Source: Allobosea sp. BH3
GTDB taxonomy: Bacteria; Pseudomonadota; Alphaproteobacteria; Rhizobiales; Beijerinckiaceae
Assembly: GCF_025499465.1 (NCBI RefSeq)
Contig: NZ_JAIMCA010000003.1
Coordinates: forward strand, 62,001 to 126,000
Reading direction: 5' to 3'
DNA: 64,000 nucleotides
The first letter of the stretch is position 1. Every line of letters begins with the position of its first letter. Position numbers and translations under genes: made by a program. This document shows, piece after piece, positions 31,666 through 42,082 of this stretch. The notes below the pieces were generated by a model. The model had not been told where the DNA came from and made no database searches. It was given only the letters and a program-made list of their open reading frames with translations.

Positions 31666-32748
31666 TCACGGCAGATCGATGATCTCGACCCAGTTCGGGT
31701 TCTTCCCGAGAGCGAGGCGTTGCAGTTCCTTGAGCGCGCCAGTTTCAGGATCGATACCGTAGAGCGTCGCAGAATTCGATTTCTGGCCGGCCGCGACGAG
31801 GAAGCGTCCGCGCGGATCGATGTTGAAGCCGCGCGGCTGCATTTCCGTTGCGAAATTTCCAGCCGGTGTCAGCGCACCTGTATCGCTGTCGACCTTGAAG
31901 GCCGCGATCGTGTTCGAGGTGCGCTCCGAGGCATAGAGGAAACGCCCGTCCGGCGTGATGCGGATTTCGGCGCTGGCCGGTGCACCACCGCTGAAGCCCG
32001 GCGGTACGACGCTCGAGCTGCCGATCTTCGACAGCACGCCTTTCGCTGCGTCGAAGCGGTGGCTGTCGAGCGTGCCATCGAGCTCGTTGACCAGATAGAC
32101 GAAGCGGTCATTGGGGTGGAAGACGAAGTGGCGCGGACCCGCACCCGGCTTGGTCTCGACGAAGGGCGGATCGTTGGCGGTGACTTTCCCGGTTGCCGCG
32201 TCGAAGCGGTATTGCAGCAGGACATCGCCGCCGAGATTGGTGGCGAAGAGATGCCTGTTCGAGCGGTCGGTCAGGATCGCATGGGCATGCTTGCGCGTCT
32301 CGACCACCTGGACGGGGTCGGCCTGCGCAAAGCCCTGCGGACCGATCGGGTTAATGGCGATCTTGTTGCCGGTGTAGGAGGCGCTCAGCAGGAAGCGGCC
32401 GGTCCGGTCGGTCGCGAGATAGGCCATGTTGTCCGGCAGCGGCACGGTTGAAAGCAGGTCGAGCTTGCCGCTCTGCCGATCGATGGCGAAGGAGCTAACC
32501 GAGAAGGGCTGCGAGCGCAGCGAGACGTAGAGATGGCGGCGATCCGGCGAGATCGCCATGGGCATCGCGGTGCCGGTGACAGCGACCGTCTCGACCGGCT
32601 TCAGCTGTTTTGACGAAGCATCGAGCTCCAGCACGCTGATCTCGCGGCTGTCGGCGTTCGAGACATAGACGATAGTCTTGGCGGTTGCGGGCATGGTGAG
32701 CATGATGGCTGCAAGCAGCGCGGCCGCGCCAGTGTTCTTCCTCGGCAT
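31666..32748 (-). CDS. Exported lactonase-family seven-bladed beta-propeller
   Basis: 360 residues. A signal peptide (MPRKNTGAAALLAAIMLTMPATA) precedes repeated propeller blades such as MAISPDRRHLYVSLRS, LATDRTGRFLLSASYTGN, FVFHPNDRFVYLVNELDGT and RITPDGRFLYASERTSN. The histidine/arginine-containing HAHAIL and GPRHFVFHP segments are those of the 6-phosphogluconolactonase (YbhE/Pgl) family. An export signal argues against a role in the cytosolic pentose phosphate pathway; a periplasmic sugar lactonase is more likely. ATG 32748 follows AGGGGGA; the upstream extension has no such support. It is divergent from the patatin gene. Confidence 0.82.
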   Translation of the reverse strand: MPRKNTGAAALLAAIMLTMPATAKTIVYVSNADSREISVLELDASSKQLKPVETVAVTGTAMPMAISPDRRHLYVSLRSQPFSVSSFAIDRQSGKLDLLSTVPLPDNMAYLATDRTGRFLLSASYTGNKIAINPIGPQGFAQADPVQVVETRKHAHAILTDRSNRHLFATNLGGDVLLQYRFDAATGKVTANDPPFVETKPGAGPRHFVFHPNDRFVYLVNELDGTLDSHRFDAAKGVLSKIGSSSVVPPGFSGGAPASAEIRITPDGRFLYASERTSNTIAAFKVDSDTGALTPAGNFATEMQPRGFNIDPRGRFLVAAGQKSNSATLYGIDPETGALKELQRLALGKNPNWVEIIDLP

Positions 32749-32954
32749 CGTAGTCCCCCTGATGGTCTTTCGTAAGCCATGGCTGGCGCGCGACCTTGAG
32801 GGCAGGATTATTCGAGGCGGGATCGGGGACGGACAGCTCAAAGGGCGTATCGATCGATCCAATCGGCGTATCGTCGATTGGATCGCGCGAGCGTCGAGGC
32901 CCTTCGCTGCAGCGCGCCAGAAGGCTTGGGTCTTGCAGAGAGGCCGGTGTTTCG

Positions 32955-34163
32955 ATGCAAGATGGGCGACGGTCTCCTCTCGCCGACTGGGTGCTTCTCA
33001 TGACCAATCGTCCGCCGTTCGAACGGATCGCGCTGTTGCTGCAGGGTGGGGGGGCCCTCGGTTCGTATCAGGCTGGCGTCTATCAGGCACTTGCCGAGGC
33101 GGGCCTGCATCCAGATTGGGTGGCTGGCATTTCGATCGGCGCCATCAACTCGGCCCTTATTGCCGGCAATCCGGCGGGAAAGCGGGTGGATGCGCTGCGG
33201 GCGTTCTGGGAGGCGGTGACCGCGCCGCCGCCGGGGCTCCCCGCCATGATCTCGTCGATAGTCGGCGCGATGGCTGGAAACAGCGATCTCGCTCATGGCT
33301 GGTTCAACCAGACGCAGGCCTTCGCCACGCTGATGGGCGGCGCACCAGACTTCTTCAGCCCCCGCCCGGTTCCGCCTTTCCTCTCGGCCCCCGGAACCCC
33401 TTCGGCCGAAAGCTTCTACGATGTCGGCCCCCTCAAGGCGACGCTCGAACGGCTGGTCGATTTCGACCGGATCAATGCCGGTCCGATGCGCTTCAGCGTG
33501 GGCGCGGTGAATGTCAGGACTGGCAATTTCGCCTATTTCGATACGACGACCCATGTCATCGCGCCGGAGCATGTCATGGCCAGCGGCGCCTTGCCGCCGG
33601 GCTTTCCGGCGGTTGAGATCGACGGAGAGCACTATTGGGATGGCGGGCTGGTGTCGAACACGCCGCTGCAGTGGGTTCTGGAAAGCAGGCCGCGTCAGGA
33701 CACGCTGGCTTTCCAGGTCGATCTCTGGAGCGCGAAGGGAGCGTTTCCTCAGGATCTGACAAGCCAGGACTCGCGCCTGAAGGACATTCGCTTCTCGAGC
33801 AGGACGCGCGCCGCGACCGATCAGTTCCGCAAGAGCCAGAGCCTGAGGAGGGCGCTGGGCCATCTCATCAAGCATGTCCCGAAATCCGCACTCGTCAAAG
33901 CCGATCCCGACATTCTCGGACTGATCTCCGAGGCGGACGAGAAGATCTACAACATCGTCCATCTGATCTACCGCTCGAAGAGCTATGAGGGCGCCTCCAA
34001 GGACTACGAGTTCTCGCGCGCGACGATGGAGGAGCACTGGGCGTCAGGCTACGCCGATGCATCGCAGACCCTTAGCCATCCCGAGGTGCTGCGGCCGGCC
34101 GATGGCCCCGATGGCGTCGCGACCTTCGACCTGGCTGAACTGGCGCAGCCTGGCGGGCCCTAG
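32955..34163 (+). CDS. Patatin-like phospholipase with DUF3734
   Basis: About 402 residues. Patatin motifs: oxyanion loop LLLQGGGALGSYQAGVY, nucleophile GISIG (Ser60), and catalytic Asp in YWDGGLVSNTPLQW. The C-terminal DUF3734 region contains RTRAATDQFRKSQSLRRAL and IVHLIYRSKSYEGASKDYEFSR. ATG 32955 was chosen over 33000 because it has a GAGG upstream, but neither is certain. It is a Ser-Asp lipase, probably cytosolic. In rhizobia this gene sits beside acetoacetate decarboxylase and often 3-hydroxybutyrate dehydrogenase, suggesting a link to polyhydroxybutyrate or ketone-body metabolism; here only the decarboxylase follows. Confidence 0.85.
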   Translation: MQDGRRSPLADWVLLMTNRPPFERIALLLQGGGALGSYQAGVYQALAEAGLHPDWVAGISIGAINSALIAGNPAGKRVDALRAFWEAVTAPPPGLPAMISSIVGAMAGNSDLAHGWFNQTQAFATLMGGAPDFFSPRPVPPFLSAPGTPSAESFYDVGPLKATLERLVDFDRINAGPMRFSVGAVNVRTGNFAYFDTTTHVIAPEHVMASGALPPGFPAVEIDGEHYWDGGLVSNTPLQWVLESRPRQDTLAFQVDLWSAKGAFPQDLTSQDSRLKDIRFSSRTRAATDQFRKSQSLRRALGHLIKHVPKSALVKADPDILGLISEADEKIYNIVHLIYRSKSYEGASKDYEFSRATMEEHWASGYADASQTLSHPEVLRPADGPDGVATFDLAELAQPGGP

Positions 34164-34219
34164 CAGCCACCCTCTCTCTCGACACTCCCGATCATTACCC
34201 ACACTGAGGACGCCCCGCC

Positions 34220-34990
34220 ATGAAGATCGCCGATGTGCGCGCGAATGCCTTCGCGATGCCCTTGAACAACCCCGCCTATCCGCGGCCGCCCTACAAATTC
34301 TACAATCGCGAATTCGTCGTCATCAATTACCGGACCGACCCGGAGCGGCTGCGCGCGCTGGTGCCTGAACCGCTGGAGGTGGTCGGCGATACCGTTGCCT
34401 ATGAGTTCATCCGCATGCCGGATTCGACCGGCTTCGGCGACTACACCGAGACGGGGCAGGTGATCCCCGTGCGCTTCAAGACTGCGTCGGGCGAGGTGCA
34501 GGAGGGCGGCTATGTCCACGCCATGTATCTCGACGATAATTCACCCATTGCCGGTGGGCGCGAAATCTGGGGCTTCCCGAAGAAACTGGCGACGCCGAAG
34601 CTGGCGCATGAGCAGGAGACGCTCGTCGGCACCCTGCATTACGGCTCGGTGCTCTGCGTTTCCGCCACGATGGGCTACAAGCATCGCGAGCTCGATCTCG
34701 CGCCGCTGGCCAAGGCGATGGCCAAGCCCGCCTTCATGATCAAGATCATCCCCCATGTCGACGGCTCGCCGCGCATCTGCGAGCTGGTGCGCTACTACAT
34801 GGAGGATGTGAAGCTGAAGGGCGCCTGGTCCGGCCCCGCCGCGCTGCAGCTCTTCGAGCATGCGATGTGCGACGTGGCGCGCCTGCCGGTGCGCGAGGTC
34901 GTCTCTGCCAGCCACTATATCGCCGACCTGACGCTCGGTCTCGGCGAGGTGGTTTTCGATTATCTGGCCGCGGGCGAGGCTGCCGGTTGA
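34220..34990 (+). CDS. adc: Acetoacetate decarboxylase
   Basis: 256 residues, normal family length. It converts acetoacetate to acetone and CO2 through a Schiff base. Seen: [32 protein letters not shown], and [14 protein letters not shown] with adjacent lysines 121 and 122, the Schiff-base Lys and its pKa-shifting neighbour, plus YHA-type MYLDD before them. It lies 56 bases after the patatin gene on the same strand, with TGAGGACG before the start, and is probably co-transcribed. It likely drains acetoacetate from polyhydroxybutyrate turnover. Confidence 0.92.
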   Translation: MKIADVRANAFAMPLNNPAYPRPPYKFYNREFVVINYRTDPERLRALVPEPLEVVGDTVAYEFIRMPDSTGFGDYTETGQVIPVRFKTASGEVQEGGYVHAMYLDDNSPIAGGREIWGFPKKLATPKLAHEQETLVGTLHYGSVLCVSATMGYKHRELDLAPLAKAMAKPAFMIKIIPHVDGSPRICELVRYYMEDVKLKGAWSGPAALQLFEHAMCDVARLPVREVVSASHYIADLTLGLGEVVFDYLAAGEAAG

Positions 34991-35128
34991 CGCAGTGTCA
35001 ACGGCAAGAGAGAGACGGACGGCGCTCCTTCATGCGGTAACGCGGATCGATGATTTACATTACCTGCGCCCGCGAGAATCCTCTTCACCCGCGAGAACTT
35101 CTCCAATTCTCTCCATGGCAGGATGGTC

Positions 35129-36862
35129 ATGTCCAAGAACGTTGCCGAACTCATCGTCGAAACCCTTGGGCATGCGGGCGTCGAGCGCATCTACGGCGTG
35201 GTGGGCGACAGCCTCAATGGCCTGACCGAGGCGCTGCGGACCAAAGGCACGATCCGCTGGGTGCATGTCCGGCATGAAGAGGTGGCGGCGTTCGCCGCTG
35301 CCGGAGAGGCGCAGATCACCGGCAAGCTCGCCGTCTGTGCCGGTTCCTGCGGGCCGGGCAATCTCCATCTGATCAACGGCCTCTACGATGCCCAGCGCAG
35401 CCGCACGCCGGTGCTCGCCATCGCGGCTCAGATCCCCTCGGCGGAGATCGGGGGCGGCTATTTCCAGGAGACGAATCCGAAGGCTCTGTTCCAGGAATGC
35501 AGCGTCTATTGCGAACTGGTCTCCGACCCGCAGCAGATGCCGTACGTGCTGGAGAATGCGATCCGTGCGGCCGTCGGCCAGCGCGGTGTCGCGGTCATCG
35601 TCATTCCCGGCAATGTCGGCTTGAGCCCGGCGCCGGAACGCCCGGTCTCCCCGCCGCGAGGACTGTTGCCGCCGACGCCGGTGGTGACCCCCGCCGAGGC
35701 TGAACTGGAGGCGCTGGCGGGGCTGCTCGATGGCGGCAAGCGCGTCACGCTGTTCTGCGGCCGCGGCTGCGCCGGCGCGCATGGCGAGTTGATGGCTCTT
35801 GCCGAGACGTTGAAGGCCCCGATCGTCCATGCCCTCGGCGGCAAGGAATATGTCGAATACGACAATCCCTACGATGTCGGCATGACGGGGCTGATCGGCT
35901 TCGCCTCGGGCTATGAAGCGATGCATGCCTGCGACGTACTGCTGATGCTGGGGACGGACTTCCCCTACAAGCAGTTCCTGCCTACCGGCATCCAGATCGC
36001 GCAGGTCGATATCCGGCCGGCCAATCTCGGCCGGCGCTGCAAGCTCGATCTCGGCATCGTGGGCGACGTCAAGGCGACGATCGCGGCGCTGCTGCCGCGG
36101 CTGACCATCAAGACCGACCGCTCCCATCTCGACGAGAGCCTGGCGCGCTATGTCAAATCCCGCGAGGGCCTCGATTCCCTCGCCAAGGGGACGCCGGGGC
36201 GCAAGCCGATCCATCCGCAGTATCTCGCAAAGCTTGTCAGCGATCTTGCGACCGAGGACGCAGCCTTCACCTTCGATGTCGGCACGCCGGCGATCTGGGC
36301 GGCTCGGTATCTGGAAATGAACGGCAAACGCCGCCTCGTCAGTTCGCTCGTCCATGGGTCGATGGCCAACGCGCTGCCTCAGGCGATCGGCATCCAGGCC
36401 GCCCAGCCGGGGCGACAGGTCGTCTCGCTCTCCGGCGACGGCGGTTTCACGATGCTGATGGGCGATTTGATCACGCTGACGCAGGAGAAGCTGCCGGTGA
36501 AGACCGTGATCTTCAACAATGGCGTGCTCGGCTTCGTGGCGCTGGAGATGAAAGCCGCCGGCTTCGTCGAGCTGGGCACGAACCTGCAGAACCCCGATTT
36601 CGCCGCGATGGCCAACGCGATGGGCATCCTCGGCGTGCGGGTCGAGGACCCCGGCGATCTGCCGGACGCGATCCGCCGCGTGCTGGCGCATGACGGGCCG
36701 GCCGTCCTCGATGTCGTCACGGCGACGCAGGAACTCTCCATGCCGCCGACGATCGGTCTCGATCAGGCCAAGGGCTTCGGGCTCTGGATGCTACGCGCGG
36801 TCATGAGCGGGCGCGGCGACGAGGTCCTCGACCTGGCCAAGCAGAACCTGCTGCCGCGCTGA
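35129..36862 (+). CDS. poxB: Thiamine-dependent pyruvate dehydrogenase/oxidase, PoxB-like
   Basis: 577 residues with the three ThDP-enzyme domains: Pyr domain with the catalytic Glu in [17 protein letters not shown], the central FAD-binding domain ([15 protein letters not shown] to [15 protein letters not shown]), and the PP domain with [15 protein letters not shown] and FNNGVLGF, the GDG-N30-NN motif. The C-terminal tail resembles the lipid-activated membrane-binding end of PoxB. PoxB oxidises pyruvate to acetate and passes electrons to ubiquinone at the inner membrane. ATG 35129 follows AGGA; an in-frame ATG lies two codons earlier. It stands alone, 138 bases after adc. Other ThDP oxidases are possible but fit less well. 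Confidence 0.85.
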   Translation: MSKNVAELIVETLGHAGVERIYGVVGDSLNGLTEALRTKGTIRWVHVRHEEVAAFAAAGEAQITGKLAVCAGSCGPGNLHLINGLYDAQRSRTPVLAIAAQIPSAEIGGGYFQETNPKALFQECSVYCELVSDPQQMPYVLENAIRAAVGQRGVAVIVIPGNVGLSPAPERPVSPPRGLLPPTPVVTPAEAELEALAGLLDGGKRVTLFCGRGCAGAHGELMALAETLKAPIVHALGGKEYVEYDNPYDVGMTGLIGFASGYEAMHACDVLLMLGTDFPYKQFLPTGIQIAQVDIRPANLGRRCKLDLGIVGDVKATIAALLPRLTIKTDRSHLDESLARYVKSREGLDSLAKGTPGRKPIHPQYLAKLVSDLATEDAAFTFDVGTPAIWAARYLEMNGKRRLVSSLVHGSMANALPQAIGIQAAQPGRQVVSLSGDGGFTMLMGDLITLTQEKLPVKTVIFNNGVLGFVALEMKAAGFVELGTNLQNPDFAAMANAMGILGVRVEDPGDLPDAIRRVLAHDGPAVLDVVTATQELSMPPTIGLDQAKGFGLWMLRAVMSGRGDEVLDLAKQNLLPR

Positions 36863-36950
36863 GGCAGGATGCCGCGATGCGCTGCTAACCTGGCCGTAGG
36901 ACCCGCCGGGTTAGATTGCGATCGCAATGGCCTCCGGGGAGCATTGATCC

Positions 36951-37583
36951 GTGCTTGAAGACTACAGGCTCCTGACCACCCAGATTGTCATCCTGGCTGC
37001 CGTGCTCGATCCAATCGGGCATCTTTCGCTCTTTCTCGGAGCGACGACGACGCTCGATTTGGCCGCGCGCCGACGCGCAGCCTGGCTCAGCGTGGTCATC
37101 GCCTTCGGCATCCTGACTGGTTTTGGGCTGCTGGGTCCCTTCCTGCTTCACGCCATGGGCATCTCGCTGCTGTCCTTCCAGATCGCCGGCGGCCTGATCA
37201 TCCTGCTGTTTGCGATCAGAATGGTGCTGGGGGATGGTGAGCTGGCGAGCCCGCATGCTGACCAGACCGCCTCCGCGTCCTCCATCGCGATCTACCCGCT
37301 CGCGACACCGATCATCGCCGGACCCGGCGCGATGCTGACCATCCTCCTGCTGGTCGACAACAACCGGCACACCCCGCACGAACAGGCCCTGACGATCCTG
37401 GCCCTGGCGATCGTCCTCGCTGTGCTGCTTGCAGTCTTCCTGCTCGGCGAGCTGGTGCGCCATCTGATTGGTCCGCACGGGACAGGCCTGGTTCGCCGCG
37501 TCATGGGGCTGCTTCTCGCGGCGCTCGCGGTGAACATGATTCTCAGCGCCGCCGCGCTATGGCTGCACCTGCCGGAGATCTAG
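36951..37583 (+). CDS. MarC family integral membrane protein
   Basis: 210 residues starting at GTG 36951 with GGGGAG at 9 bases. About six membrane helices in two halves: QIVILAAVLDPIGHLSLFLG, VVIAFGILTGFGLLGPFLL, SFQIAGGLIILLFAIRM, then YPLATPIIAGPGAMLTILL, ALAIVLAVLLAVFLL and VMGLLLAALAVNMILSA. The DPIGHLSLF and PLATPIIAGPGA motifs are the MarC/UPF0056 signatures. Transport substrate is unknown for the family. It converges with the cyclase remnant. Confidence 0.87.
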   Translation: MLEDYRLLTTQIVILAAVLDPIGHLSLFLGATTTLDLAARRRAAWLSVVIAFGILTGFGLLGPFLLHAMGISLLSFQIAGGLIILLFAIRMVLGDGELASPHADQTASASSIAIYPLATPIIAGPGAMLTILLLVDNNRHTPHEQALTILALAIVLAVLLAVFLLGELVRHLIGPHGTGLVRRVMGLLLAALAVNMILSAAALWLHLPEI

Positions 37584-37700
37584 AGGATTCTCGGGCGAGG
37601 CAGACACAGGTTCGCGTGAAGAGCGCGCTGGGAAGCCGATGATTGCGGCCCCATGGATCGGCTGGGTCTGCTATTTGCGGAGGGGTATTCGAGCGGCCCG

Positions 37701-37736
37701 GACATTCCCGCCTTCGCTCCCGGGAGCCCGAATGTC
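37701..37736. repeat. Nested inverted repeats between convergent genes
   Basis: GACATTC (37701-37707) pairs with GAATGTC (37730-37736), and inside lies the perfect 12-bp palindrome GCTCCCGGGAGC (37716-37727). The position between convergent MarC and cyclase remnant genes suits a bidirectional terminator, but there is no U-run. Confidence 0.35.
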
Positions 37737-37763
37737 GGCCGTGGCAGGACGCGGTGTGGCAGC

Positions 37764-38642
37764 TTACTTGCGGAGGAGCACCGCCACTCCGTTCCATCCT
37801 TCGCCCGGCGGTTCGACCCTGAATGCCGATATCCGCGCCTCGTAGAGATCCATGACAGTTGCGAAGCGGTCCGCGCCTTCGAGCGACCTTGCGCGCTGGA
37901 TGGCTTCGAGAGCCCTGTGCCAATCCCTGGCGCGATAGCTCGCGAGGATGTCGACCATGAGCTGGCGAAGTTGTTGGAAGTTCTCGGAACGGGCCATGTC
38001 CGCCCGCCCTGCAACGGCATAGACGACCTCGGGCTCCGTTCTGCCTTTCACGGCAATGAAGTCGACCTCGACAATCGCGAACTTGTCCTTGGCTGCCAGC
38101 GCCGTAGCGGAGGCGTTGAGGATCGGAAATCCGTAGGCTTTTGACTGTCCCTCGAGACGCGAGGCGAGGTTGACCGTGTCTCCCAGGACTGAATAGTCGA
38201 AACGCAGATCGGAACCCATGTTTCCGACGACGCAGGTTCCCGTGTTGAGGCCGACGCCAACATTCAAAGGCAGGAACGCCTTGCCGCTCTCCTTCGCCTC
38301 GCGCTCGCGCTCTCGATTGAGCGCCTCGATGCAGTCCAGCATGTCGAGCGCGGCTTCGCAGGCGTTGATCTGGTGAACGGCATCATCAAGCGGCGCGTTC
38401 CAGAACGCCAGGATGGCGTCGCCCATGTATTTGTCGATCGTGCCTTTCCGCTCCAGGATCGCATTGCTGAGCGGGGCGGGGAGTGTCGGCGTCAGCCAGA
38501 TGACTGCGATGCCGAGAAGCAGTGCGACCGCCAGCTCGATGACGACGGCGTAATTCGGCTCGACCAGCACGTCGCCCGCGATCACGCTCTCCAGAATCTG
38601 GGCCTGCATAGGCATCAGTGACGACGCACTTGCGGCGGACAT
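37764..38642 (-). pseudogene. Class III adenylate/guanylate cyclase remnant with internal deletion
   Basis: 292 residues. The N-terminus resembles the end of a CHASE2 sensor and its membrane helices (ILESVIAGDVLVEPNYAVV, then VALLLGIAVIWLTPTLPA). The sequence then jumps to LSNAILERKGTIDKYMGDAILAFWNAP, the middle of a cyclase domain, and continues normally (LNVGVGLNTGTCVVGNMGS, YSVLGDTVNLASRLEG). The first metal-binding motif (FSDIRGFT type) and about half of the catalytic domain, along with most of CHASE2, are missing. The frame is open, so a small protein may be made, but one metal-binding Asp is absent and catalysis is unlikely. The deletion junction is near 38470-38490. Confidence 0.7.
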
Positions 38643-38683
38643 GCGCTAGCATCCTCCCAGGAAGATGCCGGGAGCCTATCGCA

Positions 38684-39562
38684 TTGAACAGCCGTCAGAT
38701 CGAAGTCTTTGGCGCCGTCATGAAAGCGGGAACGGTTTCGCGCGCCGCCGAGATTCTCGGGGTCACCCAGCCTGGTGTGAGCCGGTTGATCGCGGAGCTC
38801 GAGAAGTCTCTGGGCTTTGCCCTGTTCGACCGCGTGCGCAATCGCATCGTGCCGACGCCGGAGGGGCGAACCTTCTTCGCAGAGGTCGAGGCGAATTTCC
38901 GCGGCATGGACCGGCTGCGCGCGAGTGCGGCCCGTATCCGCGACTACGGAGCCGGCCAGTTGCGGGTTGCGACGCTGTCGGCGCTGAGCTCGTCGATCGT
39001 CCCGAACGCCGTGCTGCGCTTCCACACCCTGCGCCCCGACGCGACCGTCACCCTGATGGTCCTGCCCTCCCGCGACGTGCGGGACGGTGTCGCGTCCGGC
39101 ATCTACGATGTTGGCCTCGCTGCCGATGAGATCGATGTGACGGGAGTCGTGCACCAGGTCTTCGTCCAGCCTCGCGCGCTCTGCGCCATGCCGCTCGGAC
39201 ACCCCTTGGCCGAACGCGAAACCATCGGCCCGCACGATCTCTCGGGTGTCGATTTCGTCGCCTATGTTCCGGAAGATCGGGCCCGGCAGCGTTTCGACAT
39301 GATCATGTCGGAAGCAGGAGCTGCCCCCCCTCGCGTCGTTGTCGAAACGATCTATGCCGCGACGGTCTGCTCCCTGGTGGCGCAGGGCGTCGGGGTCGGG
39401 CTGGTCAGCCCCTATGCCATCGCCGGCCATGACCAGACCCAGATCGTGCTGCGTCCATTCGAGCCACCGGTGCAGAGCCGGAGCTTCCTCATCCTGCCGC
39501 CGGATCGTCCGAAGTCGCAGCTGGTCCGCGACTTCATCGATTGCCTGATGGAAGCACGCTGA
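38684..39562 (+). CDS. LysR-family regulator of the adjacent amino acid uptake operon
   Basis: 292 residues from TTG 38684 (GGGAG at 9 bases), which places the HTH at the usual start (LNSRQIEVFGAVMKAGTVSRAA, TQPGVSRLIAELEKSLGFALFDR). The open frame goes back to 38618 but only through divergent DNA of the cyclase remnant. The effector domain includes LRVATLSALSSSIVPNAV and SLVAQGVGVGLVSPYAIAG. It lies 107 bases before the ABC transporter operon on the same strand, so it likely responds to the substrate or product of that pathway. Confidence 0.85.
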   Translation: MNSRQIEVFGAVMKAGTVSRAAEILGVTQPGVSRLIAELEKSLGFALFDRVRNRIVPTPEGRTFFAEVEANFRGMDRLRASAARIRDYGAGQLRVATLSALSSSIVPNAVLRFHTLRPDATVTLMVLPSRDVRDGVASGIYDVGLAADEIDVTGVVHQVFVQPRALCAMPLGHPLAERETIGPHDLSGVDFVAYVPEDRARQRFDMIMSEAGAAPPRVVVETIYAATVCSLVAQGVGVGLVSPYAIAGHDQTQIVLRPFEPPVQSRSFLILPPDRPKSQLVRDFIDCLMEAR

Positions 39563-39669
39563 GACCATAACAATCCGGCATCGAGCTATGCCTTGGCTCG
39601 AATTGCGTGACTGCCCTCCGCGGCTATCCTCCTTGGAAACGCGCCAGAGACGCGATTTCGAGGGGTCAG

Positions 39670-40485
<816 letters not shown>

Positions 40486-40520
40486 GCAGACTCAAGCCTT
40501 TCGGACCGGAGACCCACCAC

Positions 40521-41405
40521 ATGACCGTCATCTCGCGCCGCCGCCTTCCTCTCCTTCTCGCCGGTGCGGTTGCGGCACTCTCGGTCTTCGGCGGCTTGCA
40601 CTCATCGAAGGCGCAGGCCCAGACCTCCGAATGGGCCGGAAAGAAGCTCGTCGTCGGCATCCACAACCGCACGCCCTGGGCCTATCGCGACAAGGACAGC
40701 AACGTCGTCGGCATCCATTCGGACGTGATCAGGGCCGTCTTCGCCCCGCTCGGCGTCAAGGATTTCGAGTTCGTCGTCTCCGACTTCGGCGCAATGATCC
40801 CGGGTCTGCTGGCCGGGCGCTTCGATATCATCGCATCCGGCGTCGCCATCACGCCGCCGCGCTGCGAGCAGGTGCTGTTCAGCGAGCCGGACGTGGCTGT
40901 TGGCGACAGCCTGCTGGTCAAGAAGGGCAACCCGCTCAAGCTGCATTCCTACGAGGATATCGCGAAGAACCCGAAGGTGCGCCTCGCCGGCGGCCGCGGC
41001 TCGGAGAACACCAAGAACGCCATCGCGGCCGGCGTGCCGGAATCGCAGATCGCGCTGTTCCCGAACAACGAGGCGGCGGTCAGCGCGATCCTCGCGGACA
41101 GGGCGGACGTCACCACCTTGTCGGTTCCCAGCGCGATCGGCGTGATCGACGAGCAGAAGGTCGAGGGCATCGAGCGCGCCGTGCCGTTCAAGGGCCTGAT
41201 CAAGCCGAACGGCCAGCCCGCGAAGCTCTATACCGGCACGGTCTTCCCCAAGAGCAGCGCCAAGCTGCGCGACGCCTATAATGCCGAGCTCGCCAAACTG
41301 CGCGCCAGCGGCGGCCTGAAGCCCATCATGGAGAAGTACAACTTCACCGCCGATGAGGATGCAGGCTCCGTGACCACCGAGCAGATCTGCGCCGGCAACG
41401 GCTGA
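40521..41405 (+). CDS. Polar amino acid ABC transporter substrate-binding protein
   Basis: 294 residues. Signal peptide with an SRRRLPLLLAGA start and cleavage after AQAQ. Family 3 solute-binding features: VVGIHNRTPWAYRD (ligand loop), FVVSDFGAMIPGLLAGRFDIIASG, TPPRCEQVLFSEP and GGRGSENTKNAI. The Arg/Asp pair for the alpha-amino-carboxyl group is in the ASGVAIT..R segment. It resembles EhuB/FliY-type proteins; the downstream hydrolase and lyase suggest a cysteine conjugate or cystathionine-like ligand rather than ectoine. Periplasmic. Confidence 0.88.
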   Translation: MTVISRRRLPLLLAGAVAALSVFGGLHSSKAQAQTSEWAGKKLVVGIHNRTPWAYRDKDSNVVGIHSDVIRAVFAPLGVKDFEFVVSDFGAMIPGLLAGRFDIIASGVAITPPRCEQVLFSEPDVAVGDSLLVKKGNPLKLHSYEDIAKNPKVRLAGGRGSENTKNAIAAGVPESQIALFPNNEAAVSAILADRADVTTLSVPSAIGVIDEQKVEGIERAVPFKGLIKPNGQPAKLYTGTVFPKSSAKLRDAYNAELAKLRASGGLKPIMEKYNFTADEDAGSVTTEQICAGNG

Positions 41406-41422
41406 GCGCGGCGGCCGGCATC

Positions 41423-42082
41423 ATGAGCTTTCTCGAAGTCCTCTCGGGCATCTTCCAGGGGTTGGGCGTCACGCTGACGGTGACGGCGCTCGGCATGCTC
41501 TATGCCGTGCCCTTCGCCTTCGCCGCCGGCATCGCCCAGCACAGCTGGCGTGGCCTTGCCTATGGGGCGATCACCGCCATCATCGAGTTCTGGCGCTCGA
41601 CCTCGGTCGTCATCCTGCTCTACGGCTTCTACTACACGCTGCCGTCGTTCGGACTGCGGATGTCGGGCATCACCGTGGGCTCGATGGTGCTCGGCCTGCA
41701 TATCGGCGCCTATGGCAGCCAGGCGGTGCGCGGCGCCCTCCAGGCGCTGGACAAGGGCCAGAGCGAGGCTGGGCGATCGCTCGGTCTGCGCGGCTGGCAG
41801 ATCCTGATGCTGATCGAGCTGCCGCAGGCTCTGCTCGCGATGGTGCCGACCTTCATCAACCAGTTCATCCAGCTGGTGAAGGGCACGGCGCTGGTATCGC
41901 TGGTGACGCTGACCGACATGACCTTCCGCGCCAAGGAGATATCTCAGCTCTTCTACGATCCGCCGAAGGTCTATTTCGCGCTGCTCGTCGCCTATTTCAT
42001 CCTCTGCTACCCCGCGACGGTCATCGGTCGCTGGGTCGAGCGCAAGGTCGGCGCCGGACGGAAGCTCGACCATGCTGTTTGA
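41423..42082 (+). CDS. Amino acid ABC transporter permease (first)
   Basis: 219 residues of HisMQ/GlnP type. Helices alternate with the EAA-loop: ALDKGQSEAGRSLGLRGWQILMLIELPQAL. The FWRSTSVVILLYGFYYTLPSFG motif is typical of the family. It overlaps the second permease by 11 bases. It forms a heterodimeric inner-membrane channel with the next gene product. Confidence 0.9.
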   Translation: MSFLEVLSGIFQGLGVTLTVTALGMLYAVPFAFAAGIAQHSWRGLAYGAITAIIEFWRSTSVVILLYGFYYTLPSFGLRMSGITVGSMVLGLHIGAYGSQAVRGALQALDKGQSEAGRSLGLRGWQILMLIELPQALLAMVPTFINQFIQLVKGTALVSLVTLTDMTFRAKEISQLFYDPPKVYFALLVAYFILCYPATVIGRWVERKVGAGRKLDHAV

